Positions 1 through 8,756 of a stretch of 64,000 nucleotides of DNA are shown piece after piece. The notes beneath the pieces are model-generated. The model did no database searches and was not told the DNA's origin. It saw only the letters and a program-made list of their open reading frames with translations. Positions within the stretch are counted from its first letter, which is position 1. Each line of letters begins with the position of its first letter. Made by a program: the position numbers and the translations under genes. Source of the stretch: Actimicrobium sp034313845 (GTDB lineage: Bacteria > Pseudomonadota > Gammaproteobacteria > Burkholderiales > Burkholderiaceae_D); the NCBI RefSeq assembly GCF_034313845.1, contig NZ_JAVIWN010000004.1. One strand, written 5' to 3'.

Positions 1-488
1 GTCGAATGAAACGAATGACTGGACAGTGCGCGAAGGTCGGACCCATCGCAGCCATTGGCATGTCCGATCAACTGCGCCATGAGCCATTGCGCTTCACCGA
101 ACCCTGCGTGTGCCACAGCTTCCAGCGCCATCCATGCCTTCCTGCGCAAGACATCGCTGGCGCAATCGCCTGCCTGTGCCAGTACCAATTTGGCCAGAAC
201 CAGACCCGCCTGCAAGACACCGGAGTCAAACGCTCTTTCGTACCAAACACACAGCGAGGTCGGTTGCGCGACGCGGGAAGCAGCTTCGAACGGTATGTGG
301 CTACCGATCAAGAGCCAGGCTTCGTCTTGCTGTTGATGCGCAGCGCGATCCAACCAGTACAACGCTGTCGTTGCACTTTTTGGCAAACCTGCGCCGCCAA
401 ACAAATAACGTTTGCCCAGCGCAAGTTGCGCGGGTGCCTGACCAGCACGTGCCGCCCGTATAACCAGTAACTCTTCCCGATTTGCCAT
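1..488 (-). CDS. Sel1/TPR-like repeat protein, 3' end cut by the window edge
   Basis: Translating the minus strand from an ATG at 488 gives an uninterrupted frame to base 1, so the C-terminus lies outside the window. The N-terminus begins MANREELLVIRAARAG. It is followed by a typical Sel1-type repeat: AQLALGKRYLFGGAGLPKS, then TTALYWLDRAAHQQQ, then a second helix pair. Later stretches (AGLVLAKLVLAQAG and GEAQWLMAQLIGHA) fit further degenerate Sel1/TPR helices. Sel1 repeats are protein-interaction solenoids. The start is favoured because the repeat register begins at once after it. No signal peptide is visible, so it is probably cytoplasmic. The specific function cannot be told from this fragment. 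The plus-strand frames over the same bases look like shadows. Confidence 0.7.
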   Translation of the reverse strand, partial: MANREELLVIRAARAGQAPAQLALGKRYLFGGAGLPKSATTALYWLDRAAHQQQDEAWLLIGSHIPFEAASRVAQPTSLCVWYERAFDSGVLQAGLVLAKLVLAQAGDCASDVLRRKAWMALEAVAHAGFGEAQWLMAQLIGHANGCDGSDLRALSSHSFHS

Positions 489-868
489 TTTTCACTTCTG
501 GTTGTGATTAATTAATATTCCTAGTTGCAAGGATTTATCACGAACACATACCAGACCATGATTAATATCAATGTTGTCTTAAATGCCATGGTGCCCGTAT
601 CATTTGATTACACTTACTGTGGCTATTTGGCCTGCCTCACAACGATTGAAGGCCATCGCGTGGACGATGCCGTTCTGAACGCGCCCCATCGAAAAATGGT
701 AAGAGGAAGGGAATCAAGTGCTTCACGGAAGCCACTTTCATCAGCTGCACCAACTTGCGAATCCGGCACTCCGATGTCGGTTAGAATTCTTCCCATCATT
801 TCGCAGGCACCCATCCGCTCGAAGCGACGAGTGGAGGCGCAGCGAGATTCTTATAAGAACGCCATCCC
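489..868. other. Intergenic region, no gene recognised
   Basis: About 380 bases lie between the divergent Sel1-repeat gene and the DUF484 gene. Short frames exist on both strands but none has a recognisable domain or a clear ribosome binding site. The segment next to the Sel1 start is AT-rich (about 500-600) and probably holds the promoters of both genes. In many relatives dapF precedes DUF484-xerC; no dapF remnant is seen here. Confidence 0.5.
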
Positions 869-1537
869 ATGACATGCAAACTTGACGCAGGCGCCATCGC
901 CGAATACCTGGAACAAACGCCCCAATTCTTTGAAGACCATGCCGAACTGCTGGGAAAAATCAAATTGAGCAGCGCATTGGGCGGACGCACACTGTCGCTG
1001 CAAGAGCGGCAAATGGAGATACTCCGGCAAAAAATCAAAACGATGGAGATGCGATTGGCCGAACTGACGCGCCTTGCACAGGAAAATTACGCCATCTCAG
1101 AGAAATTTCAGCAATGGACGCGTGCCCTGTTACTGGCACGCAGCGATGTGGACTTGCCGCATGCGCTAGTGGATGGACTCAAGACGCTCTTCTCGGTACC
1201 ACACGCCGCACTGCGTCTCTGGCAGGTGGCCCCTGAGTTTTCCCATACCTGGTTTGCCGCTCCCGTATCGAAAGATGTTCGTCTCTTTGCCGGCAGTCTC
1301 CATGCGCCGTTCTGTGGCTGGAATAATGAATATGAGGCCGCAACATGGTTCGATGACAACCCGACAATTCAGTCAATAGCGATGTTGCCCTTACGCGTTG
1401 GCGCAGCGCCCGACGTGTTTGGCATGTTGGTACTGGGCTCGGCAGATCCGCAGCGCTTCACCGCTGACATGGCGACGGACTTCCTGGTGAACATTGGCAC
1501 CACTTCCAGCGCAGCGCTGACCTGCCTGCTGGAATAA
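869..1537 (+). CDS. DUF484 family protein (GAF-like)
   Basis: A 222-residue protein with the DUF484 layout. A short N-terminal segment (AEYLEQTPQFFEDHAELL, residues 11-28) precedes a charged coiled-coil around residues 45-80 (LQERQMEILRQKIKTMEMRL) and a C-terminal GAF-like fold of roughly 85-220 ending in DFLVNIGTTSSAALTCLLE. DUF484 has no firmly known biochemical role; it is encoded next to xerC in many beta- and gammaproteobacteria, as here with a 15-base gap. Co-transcription with xerC is likely. The protein has no signal peptide and should be cytoplasmic. The family assignment is strong, the function unknown. Confidence 0.88.
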   Translation: MTCKLDAGAIAEYLEQTPQFFEDHAELLGKIKLSSALGGRTLSLQERQMEILRQKIKTMEMRLAELTRLAQENYAISEKFQQWTRALLLARSDVDLPHALVDGLKTLFSVPHAALRLWQVAPEFSHTWFAAPVSKDVRLFAGSLHAPFCGWNNEYEAATWFDDNPTIQSIAMLPLRVGAAPDVFGMLVLGSADPQRFTADMATDFLVNIGTTSSAALTCLLE

Positions 1538-1552
1538 ACAGCCGTATTCCGA

Positions 1553-2509
1553 ATGGATATCTCTACGTCGGAACGGCAAGTCCATGCCTATCTGGATACG
1601 CTGAAAAATTTGCGCCATCTTGCGCCGCTGACGATCAGCAGTTACCGCAGGGATTTGGCTGAACTGTCGGCAATGGCTGCAACACTGGAGCCGCGACGCG
1701 AACTGACGGATCTCGCTTCGCTACAGATACGCCGGTTCACATCACAAATGCATGGGCGTGGGCTCGACCCGCGCTCGATTGCACGCAAGCTATCGGCCTG
1801 GCGCGGATTTTTCAGCTGGCTCGCTGAACAGGACGCGGTACACGTTAATCCTGTCGATGGCGTGAAGGCACCGCGGCGCGGCGCACCGTTGCCAAAAGCA
1901 CTGTCCACCGATGACGCCGTGCGACTGGTTTCAGGCGCCGCTAACGTGGATATCGATCAGACAATCCAACATGGTTGCGATCACGCGATGTTCGAATTGC
2001 TTTACTCGAGTGGATTGCGCGTCTCCGAACTCGCAGCACTCGACATTCGTTACACAAAAAATATTCATCACCAATCTGTCGGATGGATAGATATTGAAGG
2101 CGCTGAAGTCATCGTCACAGGCAAGGGGAGCAAGATGCGCAGCGTACCGGTCGGACGCGCTGCGCTGTCGGCCATTGAACACTGGCTCGCCATGCGGAGT
2201 TCGGTCGCCAATGCGGATCCCGATGCACTTTTTCTGAGTACACGCGGCAGCCGCATTTCGGTGCGACTGATCCAGCTAAGACTGAAAGCGCATGCGATCA
2301 GGATCGGCATACCAGCCAACGTGCATCCCCATGTATTACGTCACTCGTTTGCTTCGCATTTGCTGCAATCATCGGGAGACCTGCGAGCGGTTCAGGAAAT
2401 GCTGGGCCATGCCACGATCACCTCGACGCAAGTGTATACCGCGCTGGATTTCCAGCGGCTAGCGCAGGTTTATGATGCGGCTCATCCTCGCGCCAAGAAA
2501 AAGTCTTGA
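1553..2509 (+). CDS. xerC: Tyrosine recombinase XerC
   Basis: XerC and XerD resolve chromosome dimers at dif during division by site-specific strand exchange. The 318-residue protein has an N-terminal SAM-like DNA-binding domain (about 5-95) and a C-terminal catalytic domain with all expected residues: Arg156 (SGLRVSEL), Lys191 (TGKGSK), His260 and Arg263 (HVLRHSFASHLLQ), His286 (LGHATI) and the nucleophile Tyr295 (STQVYT). It follows DUF484 closely, the usual partner of xerC rather than xerD. It is slightly longer than Escherichia coli XerC (298 aa), partly through a short insert around residues 165-180. No phage or integron context suggests another integrase. Confidence 0.93.
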   Translation: MDISTSERQVHAYLDTLKNLRHLAPLTISSYRRDLAELSAMAATLEPRRELTDLASLQIRRFTSQMHGRGLDPRSIARKLSAWRGFFSWLAEQDAVHVNPVDGVKAPRRGAPLPKALSTDDAVRLVSGAANVDIDQTIQHGCDHAMFELLYSSGLRVSELAALDIRYTKNIHHQSVGWIDIEGAEVIVTGKGSKMRSVPVGRAALSAIEHWLAMRSSVANADPDALFLSTRGSRISVRLIQLRLKAHAIRIGIPANVHPHVLRHSFASHLLQSSGDLRAVQEMLGHATITSTQVYTALDFQRLAQVYDAAHPRAKKKS

Positions 2510-2624
2510 ATTGAACGTGTCAGTCATCCAAATGACCGTGCACCGATCGGCTATTGGAAATTTGGAAAATGCCTCCATCTCCCAAACTATAACCATTGAA
2601 CGCTCACGCGCATAGAACTGATCC

Positions 2625-3650
2625 ATGGCTCTCATTCCTACCACTATCCTGACCGGGTTTCTCGGTGCCGGTAAAACGACGCTACTCAATCGTATCCTGC
2701 AAGAACCGCACGGTTTTCGTATTGCCGTTATCGAAAACGAGTTCGGTCCTGAAAATATCGACAATGAGATTTTGGTACAGGACAGTTCCGAACAGATCAT
2801 CGAAATGAACAATGGCTGCATCTGCTGCACGGTGCGCGGCGACCTGATTGTCGGCCTCACCGCGCTGGCAGCACGTCGTGATGCGGGCGAGTTGCAATTT
2901 GACCGGCTCGTCATCGAAACGACCGGACTGGCCAACCCCGGTCCAGTTGCACAGACATTCTTCATCGATGATGCTGTCGCCAGCCAGTACATGCTTGATG
3001 CAGTCATCACTGTCGTCGATGCCAACCACGCCATGCAGCAACTCGATGATCACGAAGAAGCACAGCGCCAGGTGGGCTTTGCTGACCGGATACTGATTTC
3101 CAAAAGCGATCTGGTAACCGATGAAGCAATGCAACGATTAACCGCACGTATCCGGCGGATCAATCCGCGTGCAGCCATCGGCAAGAGTGCCTTCGGCATG
3201 ACCCCGATCGGAGATATTCTCGACATTCGGGGCTTTAATCTCAATGACAAGCTCGATATCGACCCGGCTTTCCTGGCCAAGGAAGAGGACCACGATCATG
3301 ACCATGATTGCAATGAGCATGCAGGTCACGATCATCACCATTCAGGTCACACGGACGACATCAAAGCGTTTGTATTTAAAAGTTTGCGCCCCTTCGATAC
3401 GGCACGACTCGATGACTTTCTTGGCGGCCTGGTGCAGGTATATGGCCCACGCATGCTGCGCTACAAAGGTGTGCTGGCCGTCGATGGCGCAGACCGAAAA
3501 GTGTTGTTTCAAGGCGTGCACCAAATCATGGGAAGTGACATTGGTGCACGATGGGGAGATACCGAAAAACGGGAAAGCAAGCTGGTTTTTATCGGTAAAA
3601 ACTTACCAGAAGAAATTTTTATTCATGGTCTGGAACAGTGTTTGGTATAA
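2625..3650 (+). CDS. COG0523 (CobW/P47K) GTPase, putative zinc metallochaperone
   Basis: A 341-residue G3E-family GTPase. Walker A is GFLGAGKTT (11-19), the metal-binding CxCC motif is GCICC (64-68), and an SKSD guanine-specificity motif lies near 159-162. A histidine/aspartate-rich loop spans about 221-244 (EEDHDHDHD...HDHHHSGH), followed by the CobW C-terminal domain. COG0523 proteins move zinc or other transition metals to client enzymes; the His-rich loop and the absence of cobalamin or nitrile hydratase genes favour a zinc role. It lies between xerC and dksA. The 115-base upstream gap could hold a Zur-type operator, but I cannot identify one with confidence. The exact client is unknown. 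Confidence 0.88.
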   Translation: MALIPTTILTGFLGAGKTTLLNRILQEPHGFRIAVIENEFGPENIDNEILVQDSSEQIIEMNNGCICCTVRGDLIVGLTALAARRDAGELQFDRLVIETTGLANPGPVAQTFFIDDAVASQYMLDAVITVVDANHAMQQLDDHEEAQRQVGFADRILISKSDLVTDEAMQRLTARIRRINPRAAIGKSAFGMTPIGDILDIRGFNLNDKLDIDPAFLAKEEDHDHDHDCNEHAGHDHHHSGHTDDIKAFVFKSLRPFDTARLDDFLGGLVQVYGPRMLRYKGVLAVDGADRKVLFQGVHQIMGSDIGARWGDTEKRESKLVFIGKNLPEEIFIHGLEQCLV

Positions 3651-3942
3651 ACTGTCGAAGACAGCTTTGTCGAGCTTGGCTGTCAGCATTCGAATCAGCC
3701 GCTGATGCTACAAATTCCGCCTAGAAGTGACGTAAGTGGCAATACCCAGGGAAGACCGTCACGAACAACAACTTCATGGTGTTTTTCTGATCATATGCTG
3801 CATCATCCAGATATACCAGCTAGTTGCAACAGAGCGCTTTAGAGCCTAAGCGCCCCAATCCGGCACAACTCTGCGCATTAACAATGCCAGCGCTGGATTT
3901 GAGGGTAATATCCAACGAACTGCAGTCTCGAAAGTAACCGAA

Positions 3943-4398
3943 GTGGCAACCAAAACAACCAAAACAAATTCTTCAATATCCTCCGACGGTGCTCTGATGA
4001 CCGAAGAGCAATTGCTCAAGATGAGCGAGAAGGATTACATGAACGAAGCGCAGTTGGCTTTCTTCAAGGCACGTTTGCAGCAACTCGAAAAAGATCTACT
4101 TAAAAACGCCGGAGAAACCACCGAGCATTTGCGCGAAACCGTACTAGTTCCTGATCCGGCCGATCGTGCGACGATCGAAGAGGAGCATGCGCTGGAACTG
4201 CGGACACGTGACCGTGAGCGCAAACTACTAAAAAAAGTACAGCAGTCGATTGGGATCATAGATAGCGGAGAGTATGGCTGGTGCGAGGAAACGGGTGAAC
4301 CAATCGGCATACCGCGCTTGCTGGCAAGACCGACAGCGACGCTGTCACTGGAAGCGCAACAACGACGCGAATTGAAACAAAAGCTTTACGGTGACTAA
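3943..4398 (+). CDS. dksA: RNA polymerase-binding transcription factor DksA (cysteine-poor type)
   Basis: DksA binds the RNA polymerase secondary channel and acts with ppGpp in the stringent response. This 151-residue protein has the coiled-coil with the acidic tip DPADRA (71-76) and the motif YMNEAQLAFFKARL. In the C-terminal globular region only Cys114 (YGWCEETG) remains of the four zinc-finger cysteines; the other positions are Thr and Ser/Ala (RPTATLSLEAQ). That pattern is common in alpha- and betaproteobacterial DksA. The start is a GTG at 3943 giving MATKTTK; an ATG at 3997 is the alternative. It lies 292 bases after the COG0523 GTPase. The gap holds a weak GACAGC/GCTGTC inverted repeat but no convincing terminator. 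Confidence 0.93.
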   Translation: MATKTTKTNSSISSDGALMTEEQLLKMSEKDYMNEAQLAFFKARLQQLEKDLLKNAGETTEHLRETVLVPDPADRATIEEEHALELRTRDRERKLLKKVQQSIGIIDSGEYGWCEETGEPIGIPRLLARPTATLSLEAQQRRELKQKLYGD

Positions 4399-4597
4399 GC
4401 CACAGCAATGTTTTGACAGCTCATTCGATACGAGTATGGATAAGTGAGTCGGTACCAATTCAGACGAACTCACCAGGACGAAGCAAGAGAACTAAGCACC
4501 GCACGATAACGATAAAAGAACTTAAACGATAGATAAACCACGCACGCACGCGCGTACTTTCACATTTTTTGCGTCTGACCAACCTTTCAGGAATGCC

Positions 4598-6007
4598 GTG
4601 GGTTTTTTTTCATTTCTAGGCAAAAAAAATCAACGAGAGATTTCTCCACTCTCGGAAATTGACGCGCCACGGCGAAAGCGAGGCGGCGCTATCGTTTCAG
4701 TTGACTCAGCACTCACCGCTGAACGCGCTGCAAGTTCCCAAGGTATACAAAGAGATGCCGCACGCAAAACCGCGCTAAAGATTGACGCGATTGAAAGTGA
4801 GATGTCGTACGAGCTGACTCGCCCACCAGGGACCTTGCCAGGTCTCCATGACGTACCGACACGGCAATCCCCGGGTCAGACTGGAACCGTTCAAGCGAGT
4901 GCTGGCAACGCACCGCAACAAGGTGCCAGTGACGCATTCCTCGACACGCTGCCAGGACTGGCCATGTCGACAGACTTCATGCTCGGTGGCGACGTCGGCC
5001 TCCATAAAGTTGAATTACCCTTCTCTGAAACCGCACCGATCATTGAAGAAGCAGCGATCTTGTTTGCCAACGATCAGAATGAAATCGTTGAAAGCATGTT
5101 GCTCGACGCGATAGAAGACAACCAGACCGGCGACGCATCACGTACGGTATGGGCCATGCTCTTCGACCTGTATCAAATCACCGGGCGCCAAGCCGCATTC
5201 GAGAAGCTCGCAGCCGATTTTGCGAACAAATTCGAATGTTCGCCACCGACTTGGATTGCACCCGTGCAGAAAGAGTCAGATTCCATTGCCGCAGCACAGC
5301 CAACCCGCGCCCCTATCGCGCTATCCGGCGATCTCGATGCATCCATTCAAAAGCAGCTCGAGCGAGTCCGACAATTAGCCGTTGGTAATACGCAAATAAA
5401 ACTCGATGTCACTCGTCTGACCGCCATCACCAGCGAAGGCTGCCAGATGTTGCTCGTGACACTAAAACAGTTGAAGGATGCAGGGTGCGTCGTAGAACTG
5501 ATCCATGCCAGCGCATTCTCGGACCGGATCCATGCAAGGTGTGAAACGGGTCGCCGTGGCGGCAACGAAGCAGATTGGCTTTTACTTCTGGAACTGCTGC
5601 AATTACAAAACAGGCAACAGGACTTTGAAGACACCAGTATTGATTACTGCATCACGTTCGAAGTCTCGCCACCAGCTTTCCTCAGTCCACCCGAGGTGTC
5701 CGCCATCACGACCAACCGACCACCGACACCGGAAAACGTTTTTATGATGCCGGTCTTAGTCGATGGCAAGGCCGACCTGATCACCAGGATTACCCAGTTC
5801 GCTGCCCAGCACAATCCTGCAATCATCGATTGCAAGCATCTTGCGCGGGTCGATTTCAGCGCGGCGGGGCAACTGCTCAGTTGCCTGGCACCACTGGCCG
5901 CGAAAGACCGTGTCATCGAACTACACAACGTCAACCAACTCGTCACAGCGCTGTTCAATGTCATGGGTCTACGCGAAATCGCCCGCATCACTCCGCGCAA
6001 AGAATAG
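4598..6007 (+). CDS. Double STAS-domain protein with internal duplication
   Basis: A 469-residue cytoplasmic protein starting at a GTG (MGFFSFLGKKNQ). After a disordered, Arg/Lys- and Pro-rich N-terminus (to about 125) it contains a helical segment (VWAMLFDLYQITGRQAAFEK, about 185-205) and a STAS-like domain (IALSGDLDASIQKQ to VVELIHA, about 240-310). The same arrangement follows: helices WLLLLELLQLQNRQQDF and a second STAS-like domain (PVLVDGKADLITRI to the C-terminus). STAS domains bind nucleotides or protein partners, as in anti-anti-sigma factors and sulfate transporters. No phosphorylatable DS motif of the SpoIIAA type is obvious. It sits upstream of hslV. The partner and role are unknown. 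Confidence 0.75.
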   Translation: MGFFSFLGKKNQREISPLSEIDAPRRKRGGAIVSVDSALTAERAASSQGIQRDAARKTALKIDAIESEMSYELTRPPGTLPGLHDVPTRQSPGQTGTVQASAGNAPQQGASDAFLDTLPGLAMSTDFMLGGDVGLHKVELPFSETAPIIEEAAILFANDQNEIVESMLLDAIEDNQTGDASRTVWAMLFDLYQITGRQAAFEKLAADFANKFECSPPTWIAPVQKESDSIAAAQPTRAPIALSGDLDASIQKQLERVRQLAVGNTQIKLDVTRLTAITSEGCQMLLVTLKQLKDAGCVVELIHASAFSDRIHARCETGRRGGNEADWLLLLELLQLQNRQQDFEDTSIDYCITFEVSPPAFLSPPEVSAITTNRPPTPENVFMMPVLVDGKADLITRITQFAAQHNPAIIDCKHLARVDFSAAGQLLSCLAPLAAKDRVIELHNVNQLVTALFNVMGLREIARITPRKE

Positions 6008-6120
6008 CCGCTGCAGCGACCCTGGCTTGCAATCGCCCGCACCAGCCCCATTTTTAATGTTGACGTAGCGATGCGGCTTGTCCTGAGCCAGTTGCTGCAC
6101 AAGACTTTTGAAAGGGTGGC

Positions 6121-6657
6121 ATGGAACAATTTCACGGAACGACGATTCTTTCTGTCCGACGCGGCAATCTGGTCGCACTAGGAGGAGATGGCCAGGTAAC
6201 TCTCGGCAATATCGTCATGAAGGGCACCGCTCGCAAGGTGCGCAAGCTCTATAACGGCAAGGTGCTGGCAGGATTCGCCGGCGGAACCGCAGACGCGTTC
6301 ACACTGATAGAACTGTTCGAAGCCAAGCTCGAAAAATATCAAGGTAATCTGATGCGCGCCTCGGTCGAACTGGCCAAGAACTGGCGCACCGACCGCATGT
6401 TGCGACGCCTTGAAGCGATGCTGCTTGTGGCGGATCACGAAACCACGCTGGTCATCACCGGCAATGGCGATGTGCTGGAACCCGAAGACGGCATCGGAGC
6501 AATTGGCTCGGGCGGTGCGTTTGCGCAATCCGCCGCCAAGGCACTGCAGGAAAATACAGACTTGTCTCCCGCCGATATCGTTCGGAAATCGCTGACGATC
6601 GCCGGTGAGCTGTGTATTTACACCAACCTTTCCCATACGATCGAGACGCTGGAATGA
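6121..6657 (+). CDS. hslV: HslV (ClpQ), proteolytic subunit of the HslUV protease
   Basis: HslV is the threonine peptidase of the ATP-dependent HslUV complex, a bacterial proteasome relative that degrades misfolded and regulatory proteins. The 178-residue sequence starts MEQFHGTTILSVRR; removal of MEQFHG exposes the catalytic Thr7. Other conserved features are GGDGQVTLG, the GKVLAGFAGGTADAF segment and the GIGAIGSGGAFAQSAA motif. The length matches the family. The stop codon overlaps the hslU start (ATGA), which indicates translational coupling. A heat-shock promoter would be expected in the 113-base gap after the STAS gene, but I cannot identify one. Confidence 0.97.
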   Translation: MEQFHGTTILSVRRGNLVALGGDGQVTLGNIVMKGTARKVRKLYNGKVLAGFAGGTADAFTLIELFEAKLEKYQGNLMRASVELAKNWRTDRMLRRLEAMLLVADHETTLVITGNGDVLEPEDGIGAIGSGGAFAQSAAKALQENTDLSPADIVRKSLTIAGELCIYTNLSHTIETLE

Positions 6658-8015
6658 CCTCTACTCCTACGCTGATGAACATGACCCCGCAAGAAATTGT
6701 GACCGAACTCGACAAGCACGTCGTTGGCCAGGCCAACGCCAAACGCGCGGTCGCCATTGCGTTACGCAATCGCTGGCGCCGCCAGCAAGTTGCCGAACCG
6801 CTGCGTCACGAAATTACCCCAAAAAATATCCTCATGATCGGACCGACCGGTGTCGGCAAAACCGAGATAGCGCGCAGGCTTGCGCGTCTCGCCGACGCCC
6901 CCTTCATCAAAATCGAAGCGACCAAATTTACGGAAGTCGGCTATGTCGGGCGCGACGTCGACACCATCATCCGTGACCTCATCGACATCGGAATCAAGCA
7001 GACCCGTGAATCCGAAATGCGCAAGGTCCGTGACCGCGCAGCCGAGGCTGCCGAAGAACGGGTCCTCGATATTCTGGTGCCGCCGGCACGCGATTTTGGC
7101 ATCCAGCCAGTGGCGACGGACGGGACACCTGCTGCCGGTAGCACGACCCGCCAAACTTTTCGCAAGCGCTTGCGCGAAGGATCGCTCGACGATCACGAGA
7201 TTGAAATCGAAGTAGCCGATAGCGGCCCGCAAATGGAGATCATGGCCCCACCCGGCATGGAAGAAATGACCGAGCAGATCAAGACGATGTTTTCTGGCGT
7301 GAGCGGCAACCGCAAGAAATCGCGCAAGCTCAAGATCAAGGAAGCGCTAAAGCTGTTGATCGAAGAAGAAGCTGGCAAGTTGCTCAATGAAGACGAGCTC
7401 AAGCAGAAGGCAATCAATAATGTCGAGCAGAACGGTATCGTATTCCTTGATGAAATCGACAAGATTGCCAGTCGCTCTGAAACGGGTGGTGCCGAGGTTT
7501 CGCGTGCTGGCGTGCAGCGCGACTTGCTGCCACTGGTCGAGGGCACAACGGTCAACACCAAATATGGCATGATCCGCACCGACCATATTCTGTTTATCGC
7601 GTCAGGTGCTTTTCATCTGGCCAAACCGTCCGACCTTATCCCCGAATTGCAGGGGCGTTTTCCGATTCGGGTCGAACTCGAATCCCTGTCGATTGCCGAC
7701 TTTGAACGCATCCTGACAGGAACCGATGCTTGCCTGACCCGGCAATACCAGGCCTTGCTGGCGACCGAAAATCTGACGGTCACCTTCACTGACGAGGGTG
7801 TCCGCCGGCTGGCTGAAATCGCCTATTCGGTCAACGAAAAAACCGAAAACATCGGTGCTCGCCGCCTTTATACGGTGATGGAAAAACTGCTCGAAGACAT
7901 GTCGTTCGATGCTACCCAGCGCAAGGGTGAAACGGTCGAGATCACGGCACCTTATGTCGACGAGCGACTTGGTGCGTTGGCCATCAACGAAGATCTGTCG
8001 CGTTACGTGCTCTAG
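6654..8015 (+). CDS. hslU: HslU (ClpY), ATPase subunit of the HslUV protease
   Basis: An AAA+ unfoldase that feeds substrates into HslV. From the ATG at 6654 (MTSTPTLMNMTPQEIV) it is 453 residues, close to E. coli HslU (443). Walker A is GPTGVGKT (63-70), Walker B is VFLDEIDK, the sensor and arginine-finger segment is LIPELQGRFPIRVEL, and the C-terminus is the characteristic LSRYVL that docks into HslV. The I domain is the insertion between Walker A and Walker B. The frame is open upstream to 6612, but the 6654 start overlapping the hslV stop, or the internal ATG at 6675, fits better. It converges with gspC across 32 bases. Confidence 0.97.
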   Translation: MTSTPTLMNMTPQEIVTELDKHVVGQANAKRAVAIALRNRWRRQQVAEPLRHEITPKNILMIGPTGVGKTEIARRLARLADAPFIKIEATKFTEVGYVGRDVDTIIRDLIDIGIKQTRESEMRKVRDRAAEAAEERVLDILVPPARDFGIQPVATDGTPAAGSTTRQTFRKRLREGSLDDHEIEIEVADSGPQMEIMAPPGMEEMTEQIKTMFSGVSGNRKKSRKLKIKEALKLLIEEEAGKLLNEDELKQKAINNVEQNGIVFLDEIDKIASRSETGGAEVSRAGVQRDLLPLVEGTTVNTKYGMIRTDHILFIASGAFHLAKPSDLIPELQGRFPIRVELESLSIADFERILTGTDACLTRQYQALLATENLTVTFTDEGVRRLAEIAYSVNEKTENIGARRLYTVMEKLLEDMSFDATQRKGETVEITAPYVDERLGALAINEDLSRYVL

Positions 8016-8047
8016 TTGGCGCGAACAGACTCGGACCAGACTTCCAT

Positions 8048-8701
8048 TTACCTACCGCGCTGATTCGGGTTATTCCCACCCATTCCTGGCGGTATGCCCG
8101 GCGGGACATTGGGAAGTGTCCCGGGGGCCTGCTCTACGCTCGAGGGCGGCATCACCGGCAGGCCCTGCTGGTCTGCCGGTGTCACGAACGTAGCAGGCAT
8201 CGCTGGTGCCACTGGCACCGGCACTGGCTGCTGAGCAGGTACGGGCCGCATCATCAACGGCGGCGATACGGCAGACAAATTCACTTGCTGCATGGAGGTC
8301 TTCGATCCCTCCTGCAACTCGACACGCTTGACGATGCCGCCTTCTGACAACAAGACATACTGGTCGTGAACTTCCTTGACGATCACGCCAGGAATTACTT
8401 CACTGTTGACACCGCTGGCCACGGGCGGCTTGCCGTCAGCTATCAAGATCGCGACACTTTCACCTGCATTGCCAGCAACCACCACACCCTTGAGCTGAAA
8501 ATTGCTAGCCAGTGCCACTTTTGCCGCACGCCCGCCGAACAGCCCTGCAGCCGCGTCCAGTGAGGCGTCGCTCCGAGCTGGCTGAACCACACCGACCGTC
8601 GGTCTTTGTGGCGGCTTCATGAATTGCAGCGTCCAGTAGGTCGCTGAGGCACACAGCGCCATGAACAACAAAAAACTGGCGACTAACGACACGCGCTTCA
8701 T
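8048..8701 (-). CDS. gspC: Type II secretion protein GspC
   Basis: GspC is the inner-membrane clamp protein linking the type II secretion assembly platform to the GspD secretin. The 217-residue protein (from MKRVSLVAS) has one N-terminal membrane segment (about 4-24), then the periplasmic homology region (AAKVALASNFQLKGVVVAG, GESVAILIADGKPPVASGV). It ends in a Pro/Met/Gly-rich tail (from about residue 140) in place of a PDZ or coiled-coil domain, as in many betaproteobacterial GspC proteins. It is the last gene of the operon, 55 bases downstream of gspF. An upstream in-frame ATG at 8725 would only add eight non-hydrophobic residues. Confidence 0.85.
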   Translation of the reverse strand: MKRVSLVASFLLFMALCASATYWTLQFMKPPQRPTVGVVQPARSDASLDAAAGLFGGRAAKVALASNFQLKGVVVAGNAGESVAILIADGKPPVASGVNSEVIPGVIVKEVHDQYVLLSEGGIVKRVELQEGSKTSMQQVNLSAVSPPLMMRPVPAQQPVPVPVAPAMPATFVTPADQQGLPVMPPSSVEQAPGTLPNVPPGIPPGMGGNNPNQRGR

Positions 8702-8756
8702 GCGATTCCTTCCGGGTGCGGCCAACAGCTTGAGAGAGTTACACGGATAGTCATCA

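Noticed and set aside
6..470. Plus-strand open frame of 154 codons at the left edge
   Set aside because: No recognisable domain and Cys/Arg-rich; the opposite strand encodes good Sel1 helices.
623..814. Minus-strand 63-codon frame upstream of DUF484, possible gene remnant
   Set aside because: No family resemblance and no ribosome binding site; left as intergenic.
2510..2624. Zur operator before the COG0523 gene
   Set aside because: Only a partial half-site (TATAAC) is visible; not enough to annotate.
3645..3690. Possible terminator after the COG0523 gene
   Set aside because: The GACAGC/GCTGTC stem is short with a long loop and no T run.
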